The notes below the pieces were generated by a model. That model saw only the letters and a list, made by a program, of their open reading frames with translations, made no database searches and was not told the origin of the DNA. This document shows positions 1 to 10,094 of a stretch of DNA of 64,000 nt, piece by piece (position 1 is the first letter of the stretch; each line of letters opens with the position of its first letter). The position numbers and the translations under genes were made by a program. Source of the DNA: Mactra quadrangularis. Taxonomy: Eukaryota > Mollusca > Bivalvia > Venerida > Mactridae. The stretch covers positions 18,319,020 through 18,383,019 of the forward strand of contig CM046311.1 in NCBI GenBank assembly GCA_025267735.1, given 5' to 3'.

Positions 1-561
1 TATATACATAGTGTTTTTGATTAGGGACCGTGCCGGCCGCCTGTGCCTAAATGTACAAAACTAATATCATACAAATAATAATGACGAATTAAAGACCGCC
101 AATGTCACCGAGACAAAAGCTAACTAGGCATGAAATCAGGTCGTATTATTTTAAACCTAAAACACAGATTCATTTCCGGACTATTGACATAACATTGTAG
201 TCATTATATCTAAACAAAGCTTTATAATGAAGTTCACAGTAGTCCGTTATTTCTTCATTTTCTTCTCATGTCCCTGGTATCATTACAAATAACGTAACAA
301 ATATTCATTCACAAGCAACATCAGGAAGACACGATTGGATTGATAAAAGAATCATTGAGGTGTGTTTAATATAAATAACATTGCCACAGCAGTCAGCCTT
401 CCAGACAAATATATGTTCTGTTTATTTTACGCTATAAGTAATTGGAAAACGACCGTACATTAACCACAAGGGAAATAAATCGCTAAACACACCATGGCTG
501 TACAATTTCTATTCATTTGTTTGTTACTAGATACTAATGTACGTTATTTTATATGAATTAG

Positions 562-612
562 CTGTTCTGTTCTGTTCTGTTCTGCTCTGTTCTGTTCTGT
601 ACTGTTCTGTAC
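562..612. repeat. (TTCTG)n pentanucleotide microsatellite
   Basis: About ten consecutive GTTCT/TTCTG units with a few substitutions (one CTCTG unit, one TACTG unit). Simple-sequence repeat with no sign of function. Confidence 0.9.
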
Positions 613-1274
613 AACGAAATAACCACTTAACATTTGTGTGATCTGTGTGGGTCAAAATATCAAAGCAAACGCGCCGTCAATGTTTGGTATTCTTTCTTTT
701 TACGATATAACTATTTTGAACGGGCAACGCCGAGTGTGAGCTTCTCCCGATACGACATTTTTATGCGAGGTGTTTGACCTTCTAGCAGTGTATTAAGTAA
801 GCGAGTGGTGGCGATACTTTTACATTAAAAAAAAGGTATTATTTAACAACTTTAAACATTAATAACAACTCAAATTAATAAATGTTCTAACCATTGACTT
901 TTCGCTGTATTAGTAATGTTTAATTATATCCATATCAGAATAACAAATAAAATACGTGATAACAATTTAAAAGCAATAACGGAGTCACTTTACAAGAAGA
1001 CGAACACAGAAGAAGCGCCAAGTGTTTAAATAACGAGCATTTGAATACACAATTTCCCGCCAACACATGAGCTACTAGAATTTCGTGCATCACGCAATTA
1101 ATAGTAACTCCGCCCACTGAGCAATGTAAGCAATTGTTACAAATTGCGTGCTTAACCAGTACATGCTCATTTCAGTTCTATGAATTTGTACATATCATTA
1201 TGAAACTATTGTAATTGTTTTTTGTCTTATACTCTGTAAATATTGTTTGTAATATGTTTATTTATTGTGTAGCT

Positions 1275-1310
1275 CTCCAATATTGGAGGAAATAAAGTTA
1301 TGTATAAATT
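1275..1310 (+). other. Possible transcript or retroelement 3' end
   Basis: A 14-bp perfect palindrome (CTCCAATATTGGAG, 1275-1288) is followed three bases later by AATAAAG. A stem-loop just before AATAAAG also occurs at the 3' end of the LINE at 58.9 kb and near other LINE-like tails in this window, so this may be a LINE 3' remnant. It could equally be the 3' end of an undetected gene. No coding remnant was seen upstream. Confidence 0.3.
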
Positions 1311-1640
1311 AAACTTAAAAACTAGTTTTGGTTACTAAGTCAAAAGCGTGTTGTTTAGACCACTATATAAATAAAAATGAATATTAATTACTATGTAAAT
1401 CATATGAACAAATAGAGCTTTAAGAGTGTTAGATAACTTTATACAAATGTTTAATAACTACATGCACGTGTTATTTGTCCTGTAAAGTGCCAAATTCACT
1501 GCACACGGCAACACCTGTTTAATAAAACATAAAAACAGGACCGAAATCTGTTTTAGGACCAATAACAGTTATTGGTTACTGGTCCAATAACAAATTTCGG
1601 CGCTCTGATTGGTTGATAAAACTAGCCTATATCAAAATCT

Positions 1641-1882
1641 GTGGTGCTTTTCACAAAAATTCTTACGAAAAAAGTCTTCGTAAGTCAAAAGCAAGAAACA
1701 TTAATAATACGCTCATTTTTTACTTATCAATTATAATCATTATACAAATTATGTAGAATTGTGTATACCTTTTGAATATCATATCGTATTTATGCTTATT
1801 ATCCGTCTGACTTTTAAGTGCTAATTATATGAAACTGACTTACTAAGATGTTTTTCGTAAGAATTTTTGTAAAAAGCACCAC
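1641..1882. mobile_element. MITE/foldback with ~44-bp terminal inverted repeats
   Basis: The left end begins GTGGTGCTTTTCACAAAAA and the right end is its complement with few mismatches. The inverted match runs for about 44 bp (1641-1684 against 1839-1882). The interior of about 150 bp is AT-rich and non-coding. No clear target-site duplication could be read, so the superfamily is undetermined. Confidence 0.65.
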
Positions 1883-1913
1883 TGGTCTGTAAGTAGTTAT
1901 TTAATAAAATGGT

Positions 1914-2052
1914 CATAAAATAAGTGATTGGATATAGGCCCTGTTATTTTTCCTCGGGACAGTCATAAAATGAATGGCTTCTGTCTTTCGGCCTCGGGCC
2001 AATACGACTGCCCTTGAAAAATAACAGGGTCAATCAAAACACTTATTTCATA
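1914..2052. mobile_element. Foldback element (imperfect ~55-bp arms)
   Basis: The left arm carries ATAAAATAAGTG and CCTGTTATTTTTC. The right arm (about 1992-2050) carries their complements, including GAAAAATAACAGGG and CACTTATTTCAT. Arms are imperfect and separated by about 20 bp. It starts about 30 bp after the preceding MITE; the two may have a common origin or one may have landed beside the other. No protein-coding capacity. Confidence 0.5.
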
Positions 2053-2859
2053 ACATATAATATGGACTAATGTTACTAGGTTTATGTCACCACTTATTTA
2101 AAGAAATAAAACCGATACAATGATTTTGTGTACACAAAAAATAAACATAAATGAACAGTTAAATTATTAAACATACAATAAAAGTACTTCCATCGTTGTA
2201 CATGTAAGCAATTAACCGGGACAGTTTGGTTGGTGAGAAAATGTGCCACTCTCGCCTACATTTTAACTTAACAAGATTAATGAGAATTGACCAGCCATAC
2301 TTAAAAGTTCTTTTTTAGCATATCGGAAATAGAGAAGTGGGACGATGACCGATCAGATTACGTGAATAACCCAGTAAAACAATATTACAAATGACAACAA
2401 TAGTCAGCGAAATCAGATTCTTATCACCTTCCCATTGACAGATAATCTAACACTTGTTAACACTGGACATTGAAGCTCTATAAGTCACCATTAACGTACA
2501 AGGGTTAATTCAGGAAAAAATAAAATGGAACGCAAATATATGGAAGGGATACAGAAACACTGTCAGTTTTCGTTCTATAATAGACTATGAAAAGTATCAT
2601 CGCCATTCAAAGACGCACAACTCATTTGCAGTTTTCGGCGATTTCACTCCGCGCCGCTAGAAATAGTTCGAACATATATACGATGTTGTTGATTTCCTTT
2701 TTTAATCAGTAGCAATATCACACAAAAGAATAAACTATGAGTTTTGCTATTTAGAATAGTATATTGAATATAAAACACTGCCAACACATAATATGTTTCT
2801 TATTGCTTACTAAATGATTTACGACGTTTTGTCATTCAAGGCTTAATTCTTCAGGTATA
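2053..2859. other. Gene-free AT-rich stretch
   Basis: No recognisable gene, RNA or repeat was found. Ordinary intergenic or intronic sequence. Confidence 0.5.
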
Positions 2860-3044
2860 CAGTAAAACTCGGATATAACATACTCGCTGGGCCATAGAAA
2901 AAAGGTATGTTTTAACCGAGGTATGTTATATCCATATAGCATACTAAGTATGTTATATATAAGGATGAAAAACGGGCCAAAAAAAATGGTATGTTGTAAC
3001 AGAGTGTATGTTATAACCGAGTGTGTTATATCCGAGTTTTACTG
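2860..3044. mobile_element. TA-flanked MITE (Tc1/mariner/pogo-type), copy 1
   Basis: A 185-bp element begins CAGTAAAACTCGGATAT, ends with the complement of that sequence, and is flanked by TA on both sides. The interior is an iteration of the motif GGTATGTTATATCCGAG and its complement, so much of it can fold on itself. A second copy of exactly the same length is at 60686-60870. Terminal CAGT, TA target duplication and the inverted repeats point to the Tc1/mariner/pogo group. It encodes no transposase; the 61-codon frame through it is a by-product of the repeats. Confidence 0.85.
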
Positions 3045-4691
3045 TATTCTTTGTTCTTCTTTTTTCCTTTTTTTTTGCTATTTAAAACATAAATTTATAA
3101 ATGCATAATCCCCATAAACTATGATAAATAGATTTCCTTTTAAATGCTTGCAAATGAAATGAACAAACATAAATAACAAAACATACTGTTAAGAGACCCT
3201 GAAAGAGGACAAATAATATATACCCTTTAAATCCTTTAAATATTATCATTTAAAAAAAAAACATTTTGTCACGCGAAAACACTTATTAGTCAGACCCTAA
3301 AGTATTTAACACTTCTTCAATGAAGAAGCCTTCGATGTTTGTTGACCAATACGAATGTTCCCATGTCTGCAGCAACACGATAGTATGTTTATGTCTGATC
3401 TTGGCACTTTATGTCATTGTCAGTCATTCTATGGTATAGCTCAATGTTTTTTGTCCTTAATGTAAGACAGTTCCATAACTTCAGCATGTACTACTACACG
3501 GTGCCTATACCACGTGACCATTTTTAATGATTATAGGACAAAAATATCCAAGCAAACCAACGCCAAAGTAGGTTTTTCTTCCGTAACTTTAATATATTTT
3601 TACCATTTAAGAGGAAAACATGTAGTACCCGAATATTTTTATAAATATCACATGATCAGATAAAAAGTTTAATCCGTTTAGAAAAGTAAAATTGTGTTAT
3701 TTTACCGTTTCAAGACATTGTCTAGAGGGGCGTAGTCAATTTTGGGCAAAATCGAGTGTTTGATACCATTTTACCGTTGTGTTCCTTTTTACAATGTCAA
3801 TACGTCTGTATGAGTTGTATTATATGGAACGATTCTGTAAAAAAACAAAATTTCAAACCCTTGAAAAAGAAAGTTATGCTTAATAGTTACTGTCTGAATA
3901 GACAAATGCTTTTTTTCTCAAAACTCTGAAAGTACTCATACGGGTTTGGAATTACGACGACGACTTGTTACGAACCGTATTAGCAATGTTACAACTCAAT
4001 CTCCGTAAACAGATACCTATAGACCGCTGTCTTGGAATCTCTTACGGTCGCCCCGATGGTCACGTCGAGATGACATTTGTGTCGACCAATCAATGCGTAG
4101 CTTTCGTCTAGACGAAACACTATCAATAGCATTTTTATTTCGTAATTTCTATTTTTAAAACCGAGCTTTGCGAGCTGACTTGACGGTGGTATTATTTACT
4201 GGCTGTGATTGGACGTTTTTTTTTCAAATTGCGTGACGTAGACGATGTACACAAGTTACTGAACATAATGATTGCGTCATGAATATGTAAAATGAGAAAA
4301 AGTCACTTGATCGTGACCCTCATATTGTAACAGCCAGCTCTTAATAGCGAGTAGTTGGCGAGCGGAGAATTTTAGATCGGGTTTTAATCAGTTGGTGGTA
4401 CAACTGAACCAAGCTGTCATTGTACAGGGACATTTTTATGAATATATATATACATGCACGTCTCCTATTCTGACACTCCTTTGATACAATGACGTAAATG
4501 ATTGTAGGCGTAAAATGATAGGAAATCATTGACGATTATTTCACATTATAAGCAAATTCTAATAACACATGTACTTACGTCAAAACCTACTAGTCTATCA
4601 CTTTCATTGGTTGTTATTTTATTATCGCATGAAGTTAGTCTAGTTGAAGTCAATCCTTAGTGTACACAGAAAGTTCAAACAGACTAAAATC
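3045..4691. other. Gene-free AT-rich stretch
   Basis: No coding frame with protein-like composition. A short perfect palindrome (CTTCTTCATTGAAGAAG-like) lies near 3313-3329. The patch around 3960-4250 has more CG dinucleotides than its surroundings but shows neither an exon nor a promoter that I can defend. Confidence 0.45.
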
Positions 4692-5071
4692 TAGGGCTGC
4701 TGCGAGTATCTGAGTACTCGGATATTCGCGATCTCGACCAGAAAATCGAGTACGAATATTCGTCACGTCCGAAATCGCGATCTATTTTTTGAAAAAATGA
4801 ATTGTCATACTCGGCTTAATTACCACTAAAAAAGAGCCGCACCACTAATTAAAACTTATTTATATGTAGGGACCGATAGAAGTTCTGGTATTGAAATGTT
4901 TAGAGTACATGGTTTTCATATAGTAAAAATGATTCTTCACTTATTTTTGTTATTACATGAATTCCTGTATGCTTCTCCATAAGGTGATTCGTGATTCGAT
5001 TCGTGAATCGCTACATATGAATTATCGTGATTCGGATCGGATCGCCACTAGCTCAACGATCCACAGCCCTT
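4692..5071. mobile_element. hAT-like MITE (380 bp)
   Basis: Ends are TAGGGCTG and CAGCCCTT. The flanking eight bases are CTAAAATC on the left (4684-4691) and TTAATATC on the right (5072-5079), six of eight matching, as expected for an old hAT 8-bp target duplication. The interior has CGATC/GATTCG-rich segments near both ends, typical of sub-terminal repeats in this group. No transposase frame. Superfamily call rests on end sequence and duplication length only. Confidence 0.6.
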
Positions 5072-5137
5072 TTAATATCTGTATATCAATATAGATATCT
5101 TCGTCAGTTTTTCTTCACCTTTCCATTTAGCTCAAAA

Positions 5138-5449
5138 GCCACCCGGCTTGCTCAGTTGGTAGCACACAAGTCTACTGATCGAGAGGTCGTGGGTTAGATT
5201 CCCGGGCGGAGCATACTTTCGTGGAGCTTGGTCATGAAATTATTTATACGGCCATTCTCCCTCCTTCCAATGATTTTTAATTATGTAAGGCAGTTGTCAG
5301 TCACTGACGAAAGTATGCGCTTAGTTGTTGGTTAACAGCTGAATCCAGAGATTTAGCCTTTCCAGAAGGAGTGAGTATGTTGACTGACCGCCGTTATATG
5401 ACAATGTGTTGCTACGGCGTTAAACCCAACAAAAACAAACAAACCAACC
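5138..5449 (+). mobile_element. tRNA-headed SINE, group 1 (copy 1)
   Basis: Pol III box A-like GCTTGCTCAGTTGG and box B-like GTGGGTTAGATTCCC form a tRNA-like head ending GGGCGG. A unique body follows, then a tail GCTACGGCGTTAAACCCAA followed by AAAAACAAAC. The same body occurs at 6271 (plus), 27571 (minus) and 36955 (minus). TAGCTCAA occurs on both sides (5128-5135 and 5453-5460) and can be read as an 8-bp target duplication. Confidence 0.85.
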
Positions 5450-5605
5450 AGGTAGCTCAATCGGCAGATAGAACTAATTCGAATCAAGGGGTCATTATTT
5501 TGAGTTCCCGTCTGACTACATACCTTTGTGAAGTTTGAACAGCTTTGACTGAAAAACCTACCAATGGTTTTCCCATTCAAGAAAGAACGACGACTTGTCA
5601 CTGTA
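5450..5605 (+). mobile_element. Older tRNA-headed SINE remnant interrupted by the preceding SINE
   Basis: TAGCTCAATCGG (box A-like) and GGGGTCATTATTTTGAGTTCCC-like sequence (degenerate box B) start immediately after the group 1 SINE tail. Body sequence resembling other SINE heads (GTGAAGTTTGAACAG) continues to about 5600. The left part of its head would lie before 5136, on the other side of the inserted SINE. Heavily decayed, so the family is uncertain. Confidence 0.45.
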
Positions 5606-6260
5606 GCACTCTAATAAGGAATAGTCTTCCAGGGTGTTTGCAAATAGTATAATGCTGGCGTCAGAAATGTAATTCTCAGCAAATAGCTGTCACTATTCTG
5701 CTCAGTCTCGCGTAAGTATCATTGAAATCTGACAAGAATAAAAAGACTTACAGTTCCTTAAAACTTTGAGATTTTTCACTGCTTTGTTCTTCAAAGCGTA
5801 GTATTTGTGATGCCAAAATCATATATACGGTATTGTCGCCATGTTAATGTAGAGTTCTATTTCGTATATAATATTTATAAACACATGATTTTTCACACAC
5901 GACCACATTTATCATTACGATTTAATGTATAAATTACAGACCCCCTCAAATTTCCATAATATACCCGTTCGTGAGTGTATTTTTTAACTGCAGACCATTT
6001 TTAAATAGCATGAACCTATTTTTTCTCGGGTTCGATTCGCTCGCCTTTGTGTTCAACATAGAAGTGATTGTTAAGAGCTTTTTATTACGAATATAGTGCG
6101 TCTTTATCCAAACAGTGTATAATGTGGTTGCGGTTCAAAAGTTTGAACTCCCCCTAGAAAAAGTTTGACACCTCCTCCCCCTAGAAAAAAACGCTGGATC
6201 CGTCCCTGCCATAATCTTTAAGTGTGTAGCTTTAATCACATGTTATATAATAGAACCAGT
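5606..6260. other. Gene-free stretch
   Basis: No gene seen. The segment near 6148-6210 (two CCCCCTAGAAAAA units close together, then GGATCCGTCCCTG) looks like the end of a degraded interspersed repeat, but no matching partner is present in the window. Confidence 0.35.
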
Positions 6261-6270
6261 TTATCCTATT

Positions 6271-6568
6271 TAGCCGCCCGGGTAGCTCAGTTGGTAGCAC
6301 GCAAGTCTACTGATCGAGTGATTGACGGGACATACTTTCGTGGAGCTTGGTAATGAAATAATTTCTACGGCCATTCTCCCTCCTATCAATGACTCTTAAT
6401 TATGTAGGGTTGTCGGTCACAGACGAAACCATGAAGCTTAGTAGTTGATTAACAGCTAAATCCAGAGATTTAGCCTTTCCAGGAACAGTGAGTAGGTTAA
6501 TTGACCTCCGTAATATGACCTATACAATGTGTTGCTATGGCGTTAAACCCAACAAAAACAAAAACAAA
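6271..6568 (+). mobile_element. tRNA-headed SINE, group 1 (copy 2), box B deleted
   Basis: Head GCCGCCCGGGTAGCTCAG, the shared group 1 body and the tail GGCGTTAAACCCAACAAAAAC are present. A perfect 10-bp target duplication TTATCCTATT flanks it (6261-6270 and 6569-6578), direct proof of a retrotransposed insertion. About 20 bp containing box B is missing relative to the 5138 and 27571 copies, so this copy should not be transcribed by Pol III. Confidence 0.92.
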
Positions 6569-6578
6569 TTATCCTATT

Positions 6579-7188
6579 GATACAGGTAAATAGATATTTA
6601 TTACATCCGGCACTAACCTTGAACTGTCTGTATTAACTGAGATGACATTAGATGAATACTTAACTACAGACAACGACATGAAACAAACACCAGTGTAAGG
6701 ATATATCAAATGTTGTGCTACGCTTAATGACTTGTAATCAAATATATTTGACCTACGGCGAAATGACAATAAAACATTGACTTAGTAGTGGCAATAATGT
6801 CTGTACTAAAGATAGGAAACGATACAATGGAAGAAACTCATGTACGGAAAGCGAAACCAAAATCACTGTTAGAAATCTCGATATGTATTAGACCATTAGA
6901 AATATTTGCTGGTATCAGAATCTTCTACTACCAACATCGAATCAGCAGTGCTCACCAAACCCTCTTGCTCAAGGTTTCATCCTCATCTATACTGATAATG
7001 AAATGCTGCATCAGATGAAAAAAGAATGTTAAAAAGTGACTTATAAAGTTCTTGAGGCAACCTGGTTGCGCCTATGTTTTCTTTTTAGCTTGTAAGCATT
7101 TATATATACTTAATGGACGGAAGTAGTATTTATATGACATAATGAATATATTCATGGCTAGAACATCGAGAGCGCTCTTGTATATTTG
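6579..7188. other. Gene-free stretch
   Basis: Contains an open frame at 6788-7018 without recognisable content and without convincing splice or start context. Nothing else seen. Confidence 0.4.
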
Positions 7189-7199
7189 TACTGTAGTAG

Positions 7200-7469
7200 A
7201 TTATACTAATGAAGTTTATACTATTTTAAGCTCGATTGTGAAACAATAGGAGCGGGTGTTGCCGAGCGGTTACGACATTGGACTGGTAATCATTAGATAG
7301 CCAGCTCCATGTTTGTTCGAATCCCATGCAAAACCTACCCCGTTGCTTCCTTGAGCAATAAACTTTATTGTTGTACTACATGTAGTACTGGTGGACGGAC
7401 CAGGAGGCGGACTCGAAAGTGATAAGTCTAAAATATAAGAACTTGTTTCACAATCGAGCTTAAAATAGA
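7200..7469 (+). mobile_element. tRNA-like SINE unit inside a perfect 26-bp inverted repeat
   Basis: A tRNA-like head starts near 7249: box A-like TTGCCGAGCGGTTA, box B-like GTTCGAATCCC, with spacing suggesting a Leu/Ser-type long variable arm. It lies between perfect 26-bp inverted arms (7221-7246 and 7443-7468). The whole unit is flanked by an 11-bp direct repeat TACTGTAGTAG (7189-7199 and 7470-7480). The same head type (GAGCGGGCGTGGCCGAG) begins at 63955. It could be a SINE insertion with a 5' inversion, or a foldback element that captured a tRNA-like sequence. Confidence 0.65.
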
Positions 7470-7701
7470 TACTGTAGTAGTTGAATGCAAGCAATCTTAT
7501 TTTTGGATGGTACCCTATCAGGGTTGTAAAAAAACATGTATAAAAACAAACAAAAAACATATCGTTTAAGTAAAATATATTTTCATAATAATATATATAC
7601 ATACATGAAATTAAATCAATAATAGCAAATATCAGATGTGATAAATTACAACACTTTTGTACATCAATACTGACTGTTGCCGGAGATGGAAAACACGTAT
7701 A

Positions 7702-8058
7702 CACTGCCCTCCAAAAGTTCCTTCACACATTCACAATTTACATTGTACTAAATTGAGTTTCAAAAAGTTGTAAAAGCAGTTAATGATTAAATGAATTTTT
7801 AATTTGCTTTTTAAAATTAACTCATGTTTCTTATGGATATGGAATTACAAAAATATCTCAAACTTTGTGTTGGTTCATTGAGATACATTGACTATAGTTT
7901 TAAAGGCTGTTAGATAATCTTTCTGTAACTCATAAAATTAGATGTACAAATTCTATTTAAATGCATGAATAATGAATAAAATTGACAAAGCTATGATAAT
8001 TCTTTAAACTTGAGTCTAGAACGTGTAGCAATTAAAGTAATTGTTTTGGAGGGCAGTG
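7702..8058. mobile_element. TA-flanked MITE (357 bp), Tc1/mariner-like ends
   Basis: Ends CACTGCCCTCCAAAAG and its complement CTTTTGGAGGGCAGTG (with one extra base near the right end), flanked by TA on both sides (7700-7701 and 8059-8060). Interior is AT-rich and non-coding. End sequence is similar in style to the element at 22897. No transposase. Confidence 0.8.
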
Positions 8059-8246
8059 TATATAATTCACAATGGAATCATAACTTATTAAAACAACTTA
8101 ATATGGAATATATAACATGGAATTTACTACACTCGCCGATATGCGATCTCATTTGTTCAACATGAAGAGGTATCAATCTCTCATTAGTTTTATCTTTAGA
8201 TTTAACAACATTTTTATCATCATTTATAACAATACAGGTATTATTA

Positions 8247-8385
8247 GTTACACAGTCAGTTACTGACCGGATACGGTGTGATACCGGGTCAGTAAATTAA
8301 TATTGGGTGAGAGCGTAGCTCGAGCCCAATATTTATTCACTGACCCGGTATCACACCGTATCCGGTCAGTAACTGACTGTGTAAC
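8247..8385. repeat. Perfect 47-bp palindromic hairpin with a self-complementary loop
   Basis: Arms 8247-8293 and 8339-8385 are perfect inverted copies over 47 bp. The 45-bp spacer is itself partly palindromic (AATATTGGG against CCCAATATT, and GAGCGTAGCTC near the centre). The full 139 bp could extrude as one cruciform. Motifs such as GTCAGTTACTGACC are repeated within each arm. Short variants of the arm sequence recur near 8653-8690 (GTAACTGACTGGAT and CTACTGACC), so this may be part of a larger foldback element ending near 8790. Confidence 0.9.
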
Positions 8386-9740
8386 GAATTTATCTTACCG
8401 AGTACCCCCATCTGAATTTTAGCATCAAAGAACACGGACAAGAGAGTATCAATGACCATATCACATTTCAAATCTGCCCGAATCGTCGCTTGGCTGCCAT
8501 CTTGTTTATTGACCGAAAGGAACCGAAACGCGACTGTTATTGACGAAAAGGACACACAATATTGACACAGTGAACTCCCCTTATCGATGTAGTTAGTTCG
8601 AATTAATTTTGGAGTAGAAAAATAAGGTTTCGTCAGCGCTATCATTTATAAATTTTGTAACTGACTGGATATTAGAATCTACTGACCTAATATGGGATAA
8701 TACATGGTCAGCACGTGACCGCTCTCGGCCAATGAAAAACGAGTATTCTGTACGAGGTAAGATAATGAATAATATTTGCCGGAACATCTGACAACAGGAT
8801 CAAAACTATGAAATTCAATTTTAAATTAAGTCAACTATTGTCTCAATTTACTAACGACTGACGTAATAAACTATGAATGTGAATTTTGTTCATGCTCCTT
8901 ATAGAAAAACTGTTCACTCTGAGTCCTCCCATACGAATAAAATGTCTATATGCTATTGTGTTGAACATACGATAATGTACAGAGAGTATAATGAATTCCA
9001 TGATATATGTTACATTCTATATTCAAATAGCACGGTGTTCAAATACAGAAGTGAATCATTTAAATGAAAACAATCTAAGAGATTAACTATCCTCAGCATG
9101 TTTCGCTACAGAAGCCATAGCAAGCACGTACTCTGATTAAAATGCCATGGTAACGTGTCCACGGTCAGTCGTAAATAACATAATATGCGTTAAAAATCGA
9201 CATAAAACAATTAAATCACGGATAATCATGGATAGTCACACTGAGAAAATACCACGAAGGGTACCAGATGTACGTCAATCTCAACGCTGCCAGATCAAAA
9301 TCGCTGAAGGCAAGAAACATCATATGTAGGAATGTGACCATTACGAAAAGAAATAGAAACAAAATATCACAATACAACTATACATGAATAACAAACCAGT
9401 GTTTATGTTGAATTTTATATGTGTAAGATAAAAAAAGACTTGTGTTTGTTTTGGGTTCAATTTGTTTTTACTTTTTTACATACAAAGTTGTTTCCGCAAA
9501 TATGAATATACTTAAAATAAACATATTTAATGAGGTATATTGTTCTATTTTCTTGAGAACCAAGTGCTGATAGAATATTAAATGTCTTCTCGAATTTTCA
9601 AACGTTTGTTTAAAAAAAAATAAAAAAATACACTAAAATAGACATAAAAATAATTAAAATGAGGTAAGTGCTTTGCGATAGTAAAAACGTCGTAACGCGC
9701 TAATCGCAATTTGCCCATGTGTGTCCATAAAACTGTCCGT
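8386..9740. other. Gene-free stretch
   Basis: Apart from arm-like fragments near 8653-8720, nothing recognisable. Several short open frames here show no protein family features. Confidence 0.45.
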
Positions 9741-9987
9741 TTTTCTCAACTGTCAAAGTTTGAATAATTTCATGACGACTGAATAAGTGAATATGTTGTC
9801 TTATATAAATAAGAAGGCCAAGTTGGCTCAGTAAACAGGCTTTTAACTACAAAGCTATTCGTCTGTTCAAACTGATTTTAAAATACGAATATTTAAACTA
9901 ATCAGAATATTACAATTGTTAGTGGACGAACGATCAAAACACACAAAATCGCCAAAACATTATTCAAACTTTGATAGTTGAGAAAAA
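9741..9987. mobile_element. MITE of the TTCTCAACTGTCAAA family (long copy)
   Basis: The left end TTTTCTCAACTGTCAAAG, continuing into TTTGAATAAT, is matched in inverted orientation by the right end (9959-9987) with one mismatch in about 29 bp. Related shorter copies at 41444 and 45611 share these ends but have different interiors. The right end lies 108 bp from the receptor stop codon at 10095, on its downstream side, so it may sit within the receptor's 3' untranslated region. Confidence 0.75.
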
Positions 9988-10094
9988 AACGACCAATTTT
10001 GCTATCAAAATCATTGAATATTCTTTCCATCATTGTCAAAATATGCATGATAAAGTTACTATCACCAACAGACATAATCGGCTTCTACAAGAAA

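Larger units (their letters stand above)
1..1640. other. Gene-free AT-rich stretch
   Basis: No open frame with recognisable protein content on either strand. It holds a short pentanucleotide repeat (562-612) and a polyadenylation-like end (1275-1296), listed separately. A small hairpin built from GGACCAATAAC and its complement lies near 1556-1590, next to the foldback elements that follow. The rest looks intronic or intergenic. Confidence 0.6.

Noticed and set aside
2923..3108. 61-codon frame repeated at 60.7 kb, suggesting a conserved peptide
   Set aside because: Both lie within copies of the same 185-bp MITE; similarity reflects the transposon.
5138..5215. Possible functional tRNA gene
   Set aside because: Boxes A and B are present, but the sequence continues into a body and tail repeated at three other sites with target duplications, so it is a SINE head.
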